Shown: positions 53,483 through 61,014 of the stretch, one piece after another
Numbering within the stretch: position 1 is the stretch's first letter
Layout: each line of letters begins with the position of its first letter
Source: Prevotella sp. E15-22
GTDB taxonomy: Bacteria > Bacteroidota > Bacteroidia > Bacteroidales > Bacteroidaceae
Assembly (NCBI RefSeq): GCF_023204875.1
Contig: NZ_CP096247.1
Coordinates: 3,038,001-3,102,000 of the forward strand
Direction of reading: 5' to 3'
Length of the DNA stretch: 64,000 nucleotides
The notes under the pieces: model-generated
The model's input: only the letters and a program-made list of their open reading frames with translations
The model's database searches: none
What the model was told of the DNA's origin: nothing
Translations under genes and position numbers: made by a program

Positions 53483-53863
53483 ATGAAAGCTAAAAACCTT
53501 TGCAAAGGAATCCTGCATTCCAAAGTGGCAATGAGCATGCTCGTGGCCCTGTTTTCAGCATCAACGGTTTGCGCCCAGGACAATGTCAAGGCCAACACCG
53601 CTGACAGTACCAACGTAAAGACAGCCATCAAGGCCGTAGTTGTTGACATTAAAAAAGGTAAGAATGCCAAAACTGCCAAGGACAAGGACGCTACCATTCT
53701 GAACCATAGCGGCAAAGGCACTACTACTGGCACAGGTACCCCCACCGAGTTCCAGGATGGAGACGATTTGTGGTTGAGATTCAGAGATGGTCGTCGTTTC
53801 ATGCAGAGACCAACTGAAAAGGGAATCTACCTCCACCAAGGCAAGAAGATCGCCATACAATAA
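53483..53863 (+). CDS. Small secreted protein consisting mainly of signal, Lys-rich linker and sorting-like tail
   Basis: The ATG at 53483 is preferred over the longer frame from 53420, which overlaps the promoter. The 126-residue product has a signal peptide (cleavage near VCAQ), a low-complexity Lys/Thr/Ala region (IKKGKNAKTAKDKDATILNH) and the tail LWLRFRDGRRFMQRPTEKGI then YLHQGKKIAIQ, similar to the tail of the large surface protein (PTEKGVYIYKGKKV). No other domain is visible. It may be a minimal substrate of the same export or attachment route, or a decayed gene that kept its ends. Confidence 0.7.
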   Translation: MKAKNLCKGILHSKVAMSMLVALFSASTVCAQDNVKANTADSTNVKTAIKAVVVDIKKGKNAKTAKDKDATILNHSGKGTTTGTGTPTEFQDGDDLWLRFRDGRRFMQRPTEKGIYLHQGKKIAIQ

Positions 53864-53886
53864 TCCCCCTCTATAAAAACATTTTT

Positions 53887-53940
53887 AATTAGTTTGGTTA
53901 GCAATCACCATAGATTTGCTGACCAAACTAATTTGTTTAT
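53887..53940 (+). terminator. Rho-independent terminator
   Basis: An 18-bp stem with one wobble (AATTAGTTTGGTTAGCAA / TTGCTGACCAAACTAATT), 11-12-nt loop, followed by TGTTTATT. It separates the sulfatase/surface-protein region from the sigma factor gene. Confidence 0.88.
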
Positions 53941-53982
53941 TAACACTCTCTAAGCTCGTTTGCACAGCTTTCAAATAAAAAA

Positions 53983-54014
53983 TTTGCTTTTTTCTCGTTT
54001 TATTTGTAACTTTG
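53983..54014 (+). promoter_or_regulatory. Promoter of the ECF sigma factor gene
   Basis: TTTG (53983-53986), 20-bp spacer, TAACTTTG (54007-54014), 32 bp before the ATG. This is the housekeeping form, so the sigma factor is probably expressed constitutively at some level. Confidence 0.65.
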
Positions 54015-54046
54015 TCCCACGTGAATCGTCATACTAAATAGAGAGG

Positions 54047-54565
54047 ATGAAAAAGATCAGTTTTCGCACCGACGTGTTGCCGCTGAAGAATGAACTCTTC
54101 CGCGTGGCGCTTCGCATCACTCTCAATCGCGAGGATGCAGAAGATGTGGTGCAGGAAACAATGATCCGAGTCTGGAACAAGCGAGAACAGTGGGAACAGA
54201 TAGAATCCATCGAAGCCTTCTGTACCACTATCTGCCGAAACTTGGCGCTCGACAAGACAAAACGAGCCAGCAACCAAGACGCATCGCTCGACGACGAGGG
54301 GCACGACGCACCCGACCACTCATACGGCGCCAATCCTGAGGAACAGGCTGTACAGCGCGACAAAGTGGAACGTGTGAGGACGCTGATGAACCATCTGCCC
54401 GAGAAGCAACGCACTTGTATGCAGTTGCGCGACGTAGAAGGCAAGTCATACAAGGAGATAGCCGCGGTGATGGACATTACCGAACAGCAAGTAAAGGTAA
54501 ATATCTTCCGAGCCCGACAAACAATTAAACAAGAATTTTTGAAACAAGAACAATATGGATTATAA
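54047..54565 (+). CDS. ECF-family RNA polymerase sigma factor
   Basis: 172 residues with region 2 (FRVALRITLNREDAEDVVQE, TMIRVWNKREQW) and region 4 (LMNHLPEKQRTCMQLRDVEG, KSYKEIAAVMDITEQQVKVN) joined by a short acidic linker. ECF factors redirect RNA polymerase to a regulon under control of a partner. Its end overlaps the start of the next gene by 11 bp, so that gene is the likely anti-sigma partner. Confidence 0.95.
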   Translation: MKKISFRTDVLPLKNELFRVALRITLNREDAEDVVQETMIRVWNKREQWEQIESIEAFCTTICRNLALDKTKRASNQDASLDDEGHDAPDHSYGANPEEQAVQRDKVERVRTLMNHLPEKQRTCMQLRDVEGKSYKEIAAVMDITEQQVKVNIFRARQTIKQEFLKQEQYGL

Positions 54566-55031
54566 ATACATCGAACAACTGCTGGACCGCTACTTCGAGG
54601 CCGAAACGACCTTGAAGGAGGAGCAGATTCTGAAGGCCTTCTTCGAGCAGAGCGAGGAGGAGTTGCCCGAGAGCCTGCGCCAGTACAAGCCCTTGTTCGC
54701 TGCCATGGAGCAAGACGAGACACTGGGCGATGATTTCGATGCACGCCTGCTGGAGATGACGGAAGAGAAGATGTTGGTGAAGGCTCGCATCATTAGCCTC
54801 AGCGACCGTATCCGTCCATTGATGCGCGCTGCCGCAGTAGTTGCCATCTTGCTGACGCTGAGCACCGCCCTGAACCAGTCGTTCAAAGAAGACAAGGTAT
54901 GGGCCGACGAGTCGGACTATGCTCTGAGATACGAGCCCACGGGCAATGAGCCTGCCATGGCCTACGATCAGGTCAACACAGACTCGGTGAAGAGCGACTC
55001 GCTCTATAAGCCCTCCGGCTATTTTGAGTAG
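54555..55031 (+). CDS. Putative anti-sigma-type single-pass membrane protein
   Basis: 158 residues. Residues 1-85 are acidic and helical (YIEQLLDRYFEAETTLKEEQ), a single membrane segment lies at about 92-108 (AAAVVAILLTLSTAL), and about 50 residues are outside. This layout and the 11-bp overlap with the ECF sigma gene suggest a partner that holds the sigma factor at the membrane. It does not show a canonical zinc-type anti-sigma motif, so the role is inferred from position. Confidence 0.75.
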   Translation: MDYKYIEQLLDRYFEAETTLKEEQILKAFFEQSEEELPESLRQYKPLFAAMEQDETLGDDFDARLLEMTEEKMLVKARIISLSDRIRPLMRAAAVVAILLTLSTALNQSFKEDKVWADESDYALRYEPTGNEPAMAYDQVNTDSVKSDSLYKPSGYFE

Positions 55032-55120
55032 AATACATTTCTATGCTTTCTCTATATTAAATGAATCATTTATTTTGAATTAAAACGAGCCTTTCTGGAA
55101 GTTGAGAAAACTTCGAAAGG

Positions 55121-55155
55121 AAAAAAGGCCACCCCAGCGAGGATGGCCTTTTTTA
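55121..55155 (+). terminator. Rho-independent terminator
   Basis: AAAAAAGGCCA / TGGCCTTTTTT (55121-55131, 55144-55154) around a 12-nt loop; symmetric, so it may act in both directions. A second small hairpin GAAGTT/AACTTC lies just before it at about 55099. Confidence 0.85.
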
Positions 55156-55188
55156 TGTTGTTATGATATTTATCTCAAAAAAAATGTC

Positions 55189-55196
55189 TACCTTTG
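55189..55196 (+). promoter_or_regulatory. -7 box of dusB, leaderless arrangement
   Basis: TACCTTTG (55189-55196) followed by CACCC and the ATG at 55202. The longer open frame from 55163 runs through this box and is therefore not the real start. Confidence 0.65.
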
Positions 55197-55201
55197 CACC
55201 C

Positions 55202-56182
55202 ATGAAGATAGGAAACATTGAATTTGGTCCGCACCCGGTGTTCCTGGCACCGATGGAGGACGTTACCGATATTGGCTTCCGCCTGCTGTGCAAGCGTTTT
55301 GGTGCCTCGATGGTCTACACAGAGTTTGTGAGCGCCGAGGCCTTGATACGTGATGTAAAGTCGACCCAGCAGAAGCTGACCATCAGCGACGAGGAGCGAC
55401 CTGTAGGCATACAGATCTATGGTCGCGACGTGGACGCCATGGTCGAGGCGGCCAAGATTGTAGAGCAAGCAGGCCCCGACCTCATTGACCTGAACTTCGG
55501 CTGTCCTGTGAAAAAAGTAGCCGGCAAGGGTGCTGGCGCCGGCATGCTACAAAATATCCCCAAACTTTTGGAGATTACCAAGAAGGTGGTGGACGCCGTA
55601 AAGTTGCCCGTCACCGTAAAAACACGCCTGGGCTGGAATCAGGATCAACTGATTATCACCGAGTTGGCCGAGCAACTGCAGGACTGCGGCATTCAGGCAC
55701 TGACCATCCACGGTCGCACCCGTGCCCAGATGTATACTGGCGAGGCCGACTGGACCCTGATTGGTGAGGTGAAGCGCAATCCACGCATCCACATCCCCAT
55801 CATTGGCAATGGCGACATCACCTCGCCCGAAGAGGCAAAGGCCGCCTTCGAGCGCTATGGCGTAGATGCCATCATGGTGGGTCGTGCCACCTTTGGTCGT
55901 CCATGGATTTTCAAAGAGATTCGCGACTATATAGATAATAATATGGTGGACAGCAGTTTCGATTTCAACAAAAAACTGGATGTACTGGAAGAACAGTTGC
56001 GCATCAATGTGGAGCGCATTGACGAGAAGCGCGGCATTCTGCACACCCGTCGTCACCTGGCTGCCACACCCATCTTCAAGGCAATTCCCAACTTCCGTCA
56101 GACGCGCATAGCCATGCTACGTACCGAGAAGATGGACGAACTACTGCAAATATTGGAAAGTACACGCACCCTTCTAGGATGA
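55202..56182 (+). CDS. dusB: tRNA-dihydrouridine synthase, DusB type
   Basis: From the ATG at 55202 the protein is 326 residues. Dus enzymes reduce uridines in the tRNA D-loop using FMN and NADPH. Family motifs are clear: FLAPMEDVTDIGFRLLCKRFGA, IDLNFGCPVKKVAGKGAGAG with the catalytic Cys, VTVKTRLGW, LTIHGRTRAQMYTGEADW and GNGDITSPEEA, VGRATFGRPWIF. The start was chosen because the in-frame upstream ATG at 55163 overlaps the -7 box. Its end overlaps the recombinase gene on the other strand by 9 bp. Confidence 0.95.
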   Translation: MKIGNIEFGPHPVFLAPMEDVTDIGFRLLCKRFGASMVYTEFVSAEALIRDVKSTQQKLTISDEERPVGIQIYGRDVDAMVEAAKIVEQAGPDLIDLNFGCPVKKVAGKGAGAGMLQNIPKLLEITKKVVDAVKLPVTVKTRLGWNQDQLIITELAEQLQDCGIQALTIHGRTRAQMYTGEADWTLIGEVKRNPRIHIPIIGNGDITSPEEAKAAFERYGVDAIMVGRATFGRPWIFKEIRDYIDNNMVDSSFDFNKKLDVLEEQLRINVERIDEKRGILHTRRHLAATPIFKAIPNFRQTRIAMLRTEKMDELLQILESTRTLLG

Positions 56183-57088
56183 GTGCATGATGTTACGCGG
56201 ATGATGGGTCAGCACCTCTTCGCGTAAGGTCTGCATAGACAAGTGCGTATAGATCTCGGTGGTGCCGATACTCTCGTGACCCAGCAAAGCCTGGATAACA
56301 CGGAGATCGGCACCACCTTCTAATAGTGCCGTAGCATAAGAATGGCGCAGGGTATGGGGCGAGATGGTCTTTTGGATACCTGCCTCTAATGCTTGTTCTT
56401 TCAGCATGATGAGTATCATGGTGCGGGTGAGATGACCACCGCGACGGTTCAGAAAAACATAATCCTCCTCACCCGGTTTTATTTTCAGTCCCTGTCGCCA
56501 CGGCAAGTAATTCTCTATATCCCTCAGTGCCGTGTTAGAGATGGGCACCAAACGTTCCTTTGAACCTTTACCAAGGATACGCAGATAGCGTTCTTCGGTA
56601 AAGACCTGCGACCACTTTAGATTGACCAGTTCAGACACACGTAAACCACACGAGAACAATACTTCAATGATAGCACGGTTACGATGTCCTTCAGGCTTTG
56701 ACACGTCAACACTAGCTTTCAGTTTATCAACCTCCTGCGTTGTCAGAAACTCGGGCAGATGTTCACCCAGCACAGGCGACTCGAGCAATTCCGTAGGGTC
56801 GCTTTCCATATAGCCATCCATCACCATAAACCGATAGAACGAACGAACGCCACTCAGTATGCGACATTGCGACCTCGGCCCAATGCCGATGTCGTGGAGT
56901 CCGGCGGCAAACTGTTGAAGGTCACTCAGTTCCACCTGTTCCGGATGTTTTTCCTGATGACAGAGGAACACCAGCAACTTATCCAAGTCGCGGGCATAGG
57001 CATCCAGCGTATTGGTCGACATGTTGCGCTGCAATCGCAAGTAGCGCAGATAGTCCTTTTTCAGTTTCTTTGTTTGCTCGTCCATCAT
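56174..57088 (-). CDS. xerD: Tyrosine recombinase, XerD type
   Basis: About 304 residues from the ATG at 57086-57088; the in-frame ATG at 57112 lies upstream of the -7 box and is rejected. The N-terminal core-binding domain (YLRYLRLQRNMSTNTLDAYA, RSFYRFMVMDGYMESDPTEL) is followed by the catalytic domain with SCGLRVSELVNL (Arg), LGKGSKERLVP (Lys), SPHTLRHSYATALL (His, Arg), LGHESIGTTEIYTH (His, Tyr). Length and motifs fit the chromosomal dimer-resolution recombinases XerC/XerD; the SPHTLRHSYATAL and single-copy housekeeping setting favour XerD. A role in DNA inversion elsewhere cannot be excluded. Confidence 0.92.
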   Translation of the reverse strand: MMDEQTKKLKKDYLRYLRLQRNMSTNTLDAYARDLDKLLVFLCHQEKHPEQVELSDLQQFAAGLHDIGIGPRSQCRILSGVRSFYRFMVMDGYMESDPTELLESPVLGEHLPEFLTTQEVDKLKASVDVSKPEGHRNRAIIEVLFSCGLRVSELVNLKWSQVFTEERYLRILGKGSKERLVPISNTALRDIENYLPWRQGLKIKPGEEDYVFLNRRGGHLTRTMILIMLKEQALEAGIQKTISPHTLRHSYATALLEGGADLRVIQALLGHESIGTTEIYTHLSMQTLREEVLTHHPRNIMHSS

Positions 57089-57092
57089 GCTG

Positions 57093-57124
57093 CAAAGATA
57101 CATGTTTTTCATCAGTCAAACAAA
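57093..57124 (-). promoter_or_regulatory. Promoter of the xerD-type gene, nearly leaderless
   Basis: Minus strand TTTG (57121-57124), 20-bp spacer, TATCTTTG (57093-57100). The ATG begins 4 bp after the -7 box. Confidence 0.7.
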
Positions 57125-57160
57125 CCATTCGTCACAAAAAGAAGCAGAATATCCCATTTA

Positions 57161-57192
57161 TTTGGCACAAACTGTAATAAACTCTACTTTTG
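57161..57192 (+). promoter_or_regulatory. Promoter of the outer-membrane beta-barrel gene
   Basis: TTTG (57161-57164), 20-bp spacer, TACTTTTG (57185-57192), 60 bp before the ATG at 57253. Confidence 0.7.
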
Positions 57193-57252
57193 CAGCGTCG
57201 AATGTATATGGCAACAAAAAGCCTTAGTACAAACATTAAAATTTTTAGGATA

Positions 57253-59439
57253 ATGAAACATTTGTTTTTGAGTTTATCGGCCGTGATGGCTGCAATGATG
57301 ATGCCCGCGACAGCGCATGCCGAGGAAAGCGACAGCCTGAATGCGGATACCACAAGATGGTATAACCAGACACAAGAACTGAGTGGCGTAACCATAAAGG
57401 GCCGTTTGCCCAAGACGCGCGCCAAAGGCGATGCCATGCGTACCACCGTGGCAGGTACCATCTTAGAGAAAGCCGGCACCGTGAGCGATGCCCTCTCGAA
57501 GATTCCCTTACTGGAGGCTGAGCGCGACGGTGGAGTGAAAGTAACAGGTCGCGGCGATGCGGAGGTATATATTAATGGACGCCGGGTGCTGGACACGAAG
57601 GAGCTCTCTCGCCTTCGTTCCGATCAGATTCTGCATGTCGATGTGGTGCAGAACCCCGGTGCCCGTTATGCCGCTTCGACCAAGGCCGTAGTGCGCATCA
57701 CACTGAAGAAAGCACAGGGCGAGGGGCTGAGTTTCCAGGACAATCTCTCAGGCTACTATCAGTACGGGCATACACTGCACAACAACCTGGATGTGAACTA
57801 CCGCACAGGTGGTCTCGATGTCACTGCCACATTCTGGGCAGGTCGCTATGGTCACTCCAAGTCACTGCAAGAAGACGACATGTTCTATTATGTAGGCAAC
57901 GACCAATATCTTGGAAAGACCAAGCAGGAGACCAAACAGCTGTGGAAGGGCTGGTCACCGCAGTTGCAGATTAACTACATGGTTGACCTGAACCACAGTT
58001 TTGGTGCGTTTTATAAATACGACCGTCACAGCAGTGGCGAGATGAACAGCGAGTTTAATACCGACAACTACGAGAATGGCATATGGCTTGAGCGCTCAGA
58101 GAGTCGCATCTGGATGGACGACAATTTCGACAAGCACATCTTCAACGCCTATTATAACGGCAAGATAGGCAAACTAGGCATCGACTTTAATGTGGACGGT
58201 CTCTTCGATGACACAAAGACACCAGGCAGAACCTGTGAGACAACAACACCGGTAGAGCAGGGTGTTATTACACAGCAGCCAACACAACGCAACATAGAGA
58301 GCAACACCAACAGCGGCAATAACTTCTGGGCATCGAAGCTCATCTTCACCTATCCTATATGGCAAGGCAACCTGTCGGTAGGAGGAGAGTATGCTTACAA
58401 CCACCGTACCGATGCCTACACCTTTACCTCGACCGAGGTGGTGCCAGTGAAAGCCACCGACAGCGAGATTAACGAAAAGAGCACTGCAGGCTTCGTGGAG
58501 TATGGTCGTCAGTTTGGCAGAGTATTTGCCCAGGTGGGTCTGCGCTACGAGCACCTGACTAACGACTATTACAACTTCGGACAAAAAGAAGACGAAGTGT
58601 GTCGCGACTACGGTGACTGGTTCCCCACGGCAGTGGTGGCCATGCCCGTTGGTAAGGTACAGTTGTCACTCTCCTACCGTCGTGACATCCAGCGCCCCAA
58701 CTATAGCAGTCTGACCAACTCTACTATATACCTGAACCGCTATGCCTATCAGAGCGGCAACCCCTATTTGAAGCCCACCTACACGCATAGCATGGTACTG
58801 AATGGAGCCTATCAGTGGCTAAATGCCACGGTGAATTATTCGCGAGTGAAGGACTCAGAGACCATGTCGACCGAGCCCTTCCCAGGTTCCGCCGATCCGT
58901 TGGTCAGTTTGGTACGTCCCATCAACAGTCACGAGGACTATAATCAGTTGATGGCAGGCGCTCAGGCCCGTCCCACTATAGGCTGCTGGCATCCCTCATG
59001 GAGCTTCTATGCCATTTTTCAGGATTACAAGTCGCCAACGGCCGATGGTTCTACCATCACCCTGAAACGCCCATACTACAGTTTCTCCTGGCAGAACGAC
59101 ATCGAGTTACCCAAGGGTTACCGTCTGAATATACGTGCTGCCTACAGCACAAAAGGCGACTACAACAACTACCGCGTTACGCGCGAGAGTTTTAATACCT
59201 TGTTGGGCATTCAGCGCGACTTCAGCCTGAACACCTTTGGCACACTGACCGCAGACATACGCTGCAACGATATCTTCAACACCAACAAGAGCGAGACCAT
59301 TATTTACGGCATGCGCGAGCTAACCGCCTTTAACCCTGCCCGTCGCACGTTTGTGCTCGACCTCACATGGAAATTCAACGAAGCACGCAGCAAATATCGT
59401 GGCTCTGGTGCCGGAGAAAAACAAAAGGCAAGAATGTGA
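57253..59439 (+). CDS. TonB-receptor-like outer-membrane beta-barrel protein (OMP_b-brl_3 type)
   Basis: From the ATG at 57253 the protein has 728 residues and a clear signal peptide (cleavage near AHAEES). A plug-like region (VTIKGRLPKTRAKGDAMRTT, SDALSKIPLLEAERDGGVKV, VYINGRRVLDTKELSRLRSD) is followed by a barrel of many aromatic strands ending FVLDLTWKFNEARSKYRGSG. It belongs with the outer membrane beta-barrel family (PF14905-like), which resembles TonB receptors and usually lacks a known ligand. The C-terminal extension after the last strand (KYRGSGAGEKQKARM) is basic. Confidence 0.88.
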   Translation: MKHLFLSLSAVMAAMMMPATAHAEESDSLNADTTRWYNQTQELSGVTIKGRLPKTRAKGDAMRTTVAGTILEKAGTVSDALSKIPLLEAERDGGVKVTGRGDAEVYINGRRVLDTKELSRLRSDQILHVDVVQNPGARYAASTKAVVRITLKKAQGEGLSFQDNLSGYYQYGHTLHNNLDVNYRTGGLDVTATFWAGRYGHSKSLQEDDMFYYVGNDQYLGKTKQETKQLWKGWSPQLQINYMVDLNHSFGAFYKYDRHSSGEMNSEFNTDNYENGIWLERSESRIWMDDNFDKHIFNAYYNGKIGKLGIDFNVDGLFDDTKTPGRTCETTTPVEQGVITQQPTQRNIESNTNSGNNFWASKLIFTYPIWQGNLSVGGEYAYNHRTDAYTFTSTEVVPVKATDSEINEKSTAGFVEYGRQFGRVFAQVGLRYEHLTNDYYNFGQKEDEVCRDYGDWFPTAVVAMPVGKVQLSLSYRRDIQRPNYSSLTNSTIYLNRYAYQSGNPYLKPTYTHSMVLNGAYQWLNATVNYSRVKDSETMSTEPFPGSADPLVSLVRPINSHEDYNQLMAGAQARPTIGCWHPSWSFYAIFQDYKSPTADGSTITLKRPYYSFSWQNDIELPKGYRLNIRAAYSTKGDYNNYRVTRESFNTLLGIQRDFSLNTFGTLTADIRCNDIFNTNKSETIIYGMRELTAFNPARRTFVLDLTWKFNEARSKYRGSGAGEKQKARM

Positions 59440-59514
59440 AACATAGCGATTTAACATAATTTTGGAATGATTGACAAGGTTTTATGATGATTTTTCACTA
59501 TATTTGCTGCCGAT

Positions 59515-61014
59515 ATGCGGCCAATAACTAAAATCATCAATAAGACCTTGTCAGTTCGTTTAAGTCTGATGGTTGTAGCGGCTATGACTATACTGCTCAT
59601 GGCCTCCTTGTTTGTATTGCTGCATTTCTCCAGAAGAACCATCAAAGATGAAGCACTGAGAAAAGCCTCTCAGACGTTGGAATGCACAACTGAGCACATT
59701 GACAACATCCTGTTGAGCATAGAGCAGGCAACAGGCAACATCTATTATAACTTGCGCCCCGAGATTAACAATCAAGACATGGTGAGAACCAGTTGCAGGC
59801 AATTGGTGGAATCAAATCCATATATCGTGGGAGCGGCCATCGCCATGAAACCAGGTTATTACAATGATGGTAAGAACTTCATGGCCTACTTCCATCGCGA
59901 GCTAAGCGACACTGTTTTGTGGAACGACTCACCCATTCTGCAACTGAAGCTGTATAACAATCAGCCATATGTTCAACAGGCTTGGTATAAAGAGCCCATG
60001 AGCACCAATAAACCTACATGGATGGTTCCTTTGGAGGATATGGATACCCATGTGGAACCTATCATCACCTTCTGTCTGCCTATTCCCGGAGACGACGGTA
60101 AACCCATAGGCATCATTGGTGCCGACATGTCGCTAAGAGTGCTTTCTAAAATAGTTTTAGAAGGCAAGCCATCGGCCAACTCCTACTGCACACTTTTGGA
60201 TTCCGACGCATCGTTTATCGTTCATCCCAATGGCGAGAGACTGCTTCAGCAGAGTGCCTTCACCATATCCCGACACGCTGCCGACCCCACTATAAAAGAA
60301 GCCATACGCTCCATGTTGTCGGGAGAGACTGGCTACAAGTCGTTTACAATGAAAGGCACCACCCACTATGTTTTCTATAAGCCCTTCACACGCATGGTTG
60401 TTCCAGGACGCTCAACAGAGGACCTTGGTTGGAGTATTGGAATCATCTATCCAGAAGACGATATCTTTGGCGACTACAACGACCTGTCGTACTACGTCAT
60501 TATCATCGCCATCGTTGGTCTGCTCATCATCTTCCTGCTTAGTCGTGCCATTATCCATCGCCAACTATTGCCACTGCGCCTTCTAACAGCATCGGCCCAG
60601 CGTATCACAAGGGGCAACTACACCGAGCCCATTCCCGACAGTCGTCAGGAAGATGAGATAGGTAAGTTGCAAAACAACTTCCAGCACATGCAGCAGTCAT
60701 TGGCCAATAACATTGGTCAACTGGAGCAACTGCAGGCCACCCTGCAGGAGCACGAGCAAAGTCTGCGTAAGGCATATAACCATGCCCAAAAGGCCGACCG
60801 CATGAAGACGACCTTCCTGCACAACATGACAAACCAGATGACAAAACCGGCCCTGACCATTGGCAACGATGTTCATAAGTTGTGCAAAGACAACGCCAAC
60901 ATCAATGAGCTGGTAGACGAGATACAAGAGAACGGTAAAACCATTGCCGAAATTCTGAACAACATCATCAATGCATCCGACGAACAGATGAGAAAGGAGG
61001 TGGACCATGATTAG
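59515..61014 (+). CDS. Cache/HAMP sensor protein with degenerate histidine-kinase end
   Basis: 499 residues: membrane helix about 20-38, extracytoplasmic dCache-like sensor (about 40-325, YIVGAAIAMKPGYYNDGKNF, PIGIIGADMSLRVLSKIV), second membrane helix about 328-348, HAMP and a coiled coil, then a dimerisation-like segment TTFLHNMTNQMTKPALTIGN. In a kinase the H-box would read THQIRTP or SHELRTP; here Asn440 stands in place of the phospho-accepting His and the ATPase domain is entirely missing. It cannot be a normal kinase. It overlaps the complete kinase gene downstream by 8 bp and looks like its paralogue, so it may form hetero-oligomers or supply a second signal. A -7 box TATATTTG lies at 59499-59506. 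Confidence 0.85.
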   Translation: MRPITKIINKTLSVRLSLMVVAAMTILLMASLFVLLHFSRRTIKDEALRKASQTLECTTEHIDNILLSIEQATGNIYYNLRPEINNQDMVRTSCRQLVESNPYIVGAAIAMKPGYYNDGKNFMAYFHRELSDTVLWNDSPILQLKLYNNQPYVQQAWYKEPMSTNKPTWMVPLEDMDTHVEPIITFCLPIPGDDGKPIGIIGADMSLRVLSKIVLEGKPSANSYCTLLDSDASFIVHPNGERLLQQSAFTISRHAADPTIKEAIRSMLSGETGYKSFTMKGTTHYVFYKPFTRMVVPGRSTEDLGWSIGIIYPEDDIFGDYNDLSYYVIIIAIVGLLIIFLLSRAIIHRQLLPLRLLTASAQRITRGNYTEPIPDSRQEDEIGKLQNNFQHMQQSLANNIGQLEQLQATLQEHEQSLRKAYNHAQKADRMKTTFLHNMTNQMTKPALTIGNDVHKLCKDNANINELVDEIQENGKTIAEILNNIINASDEQMRKEVDHD

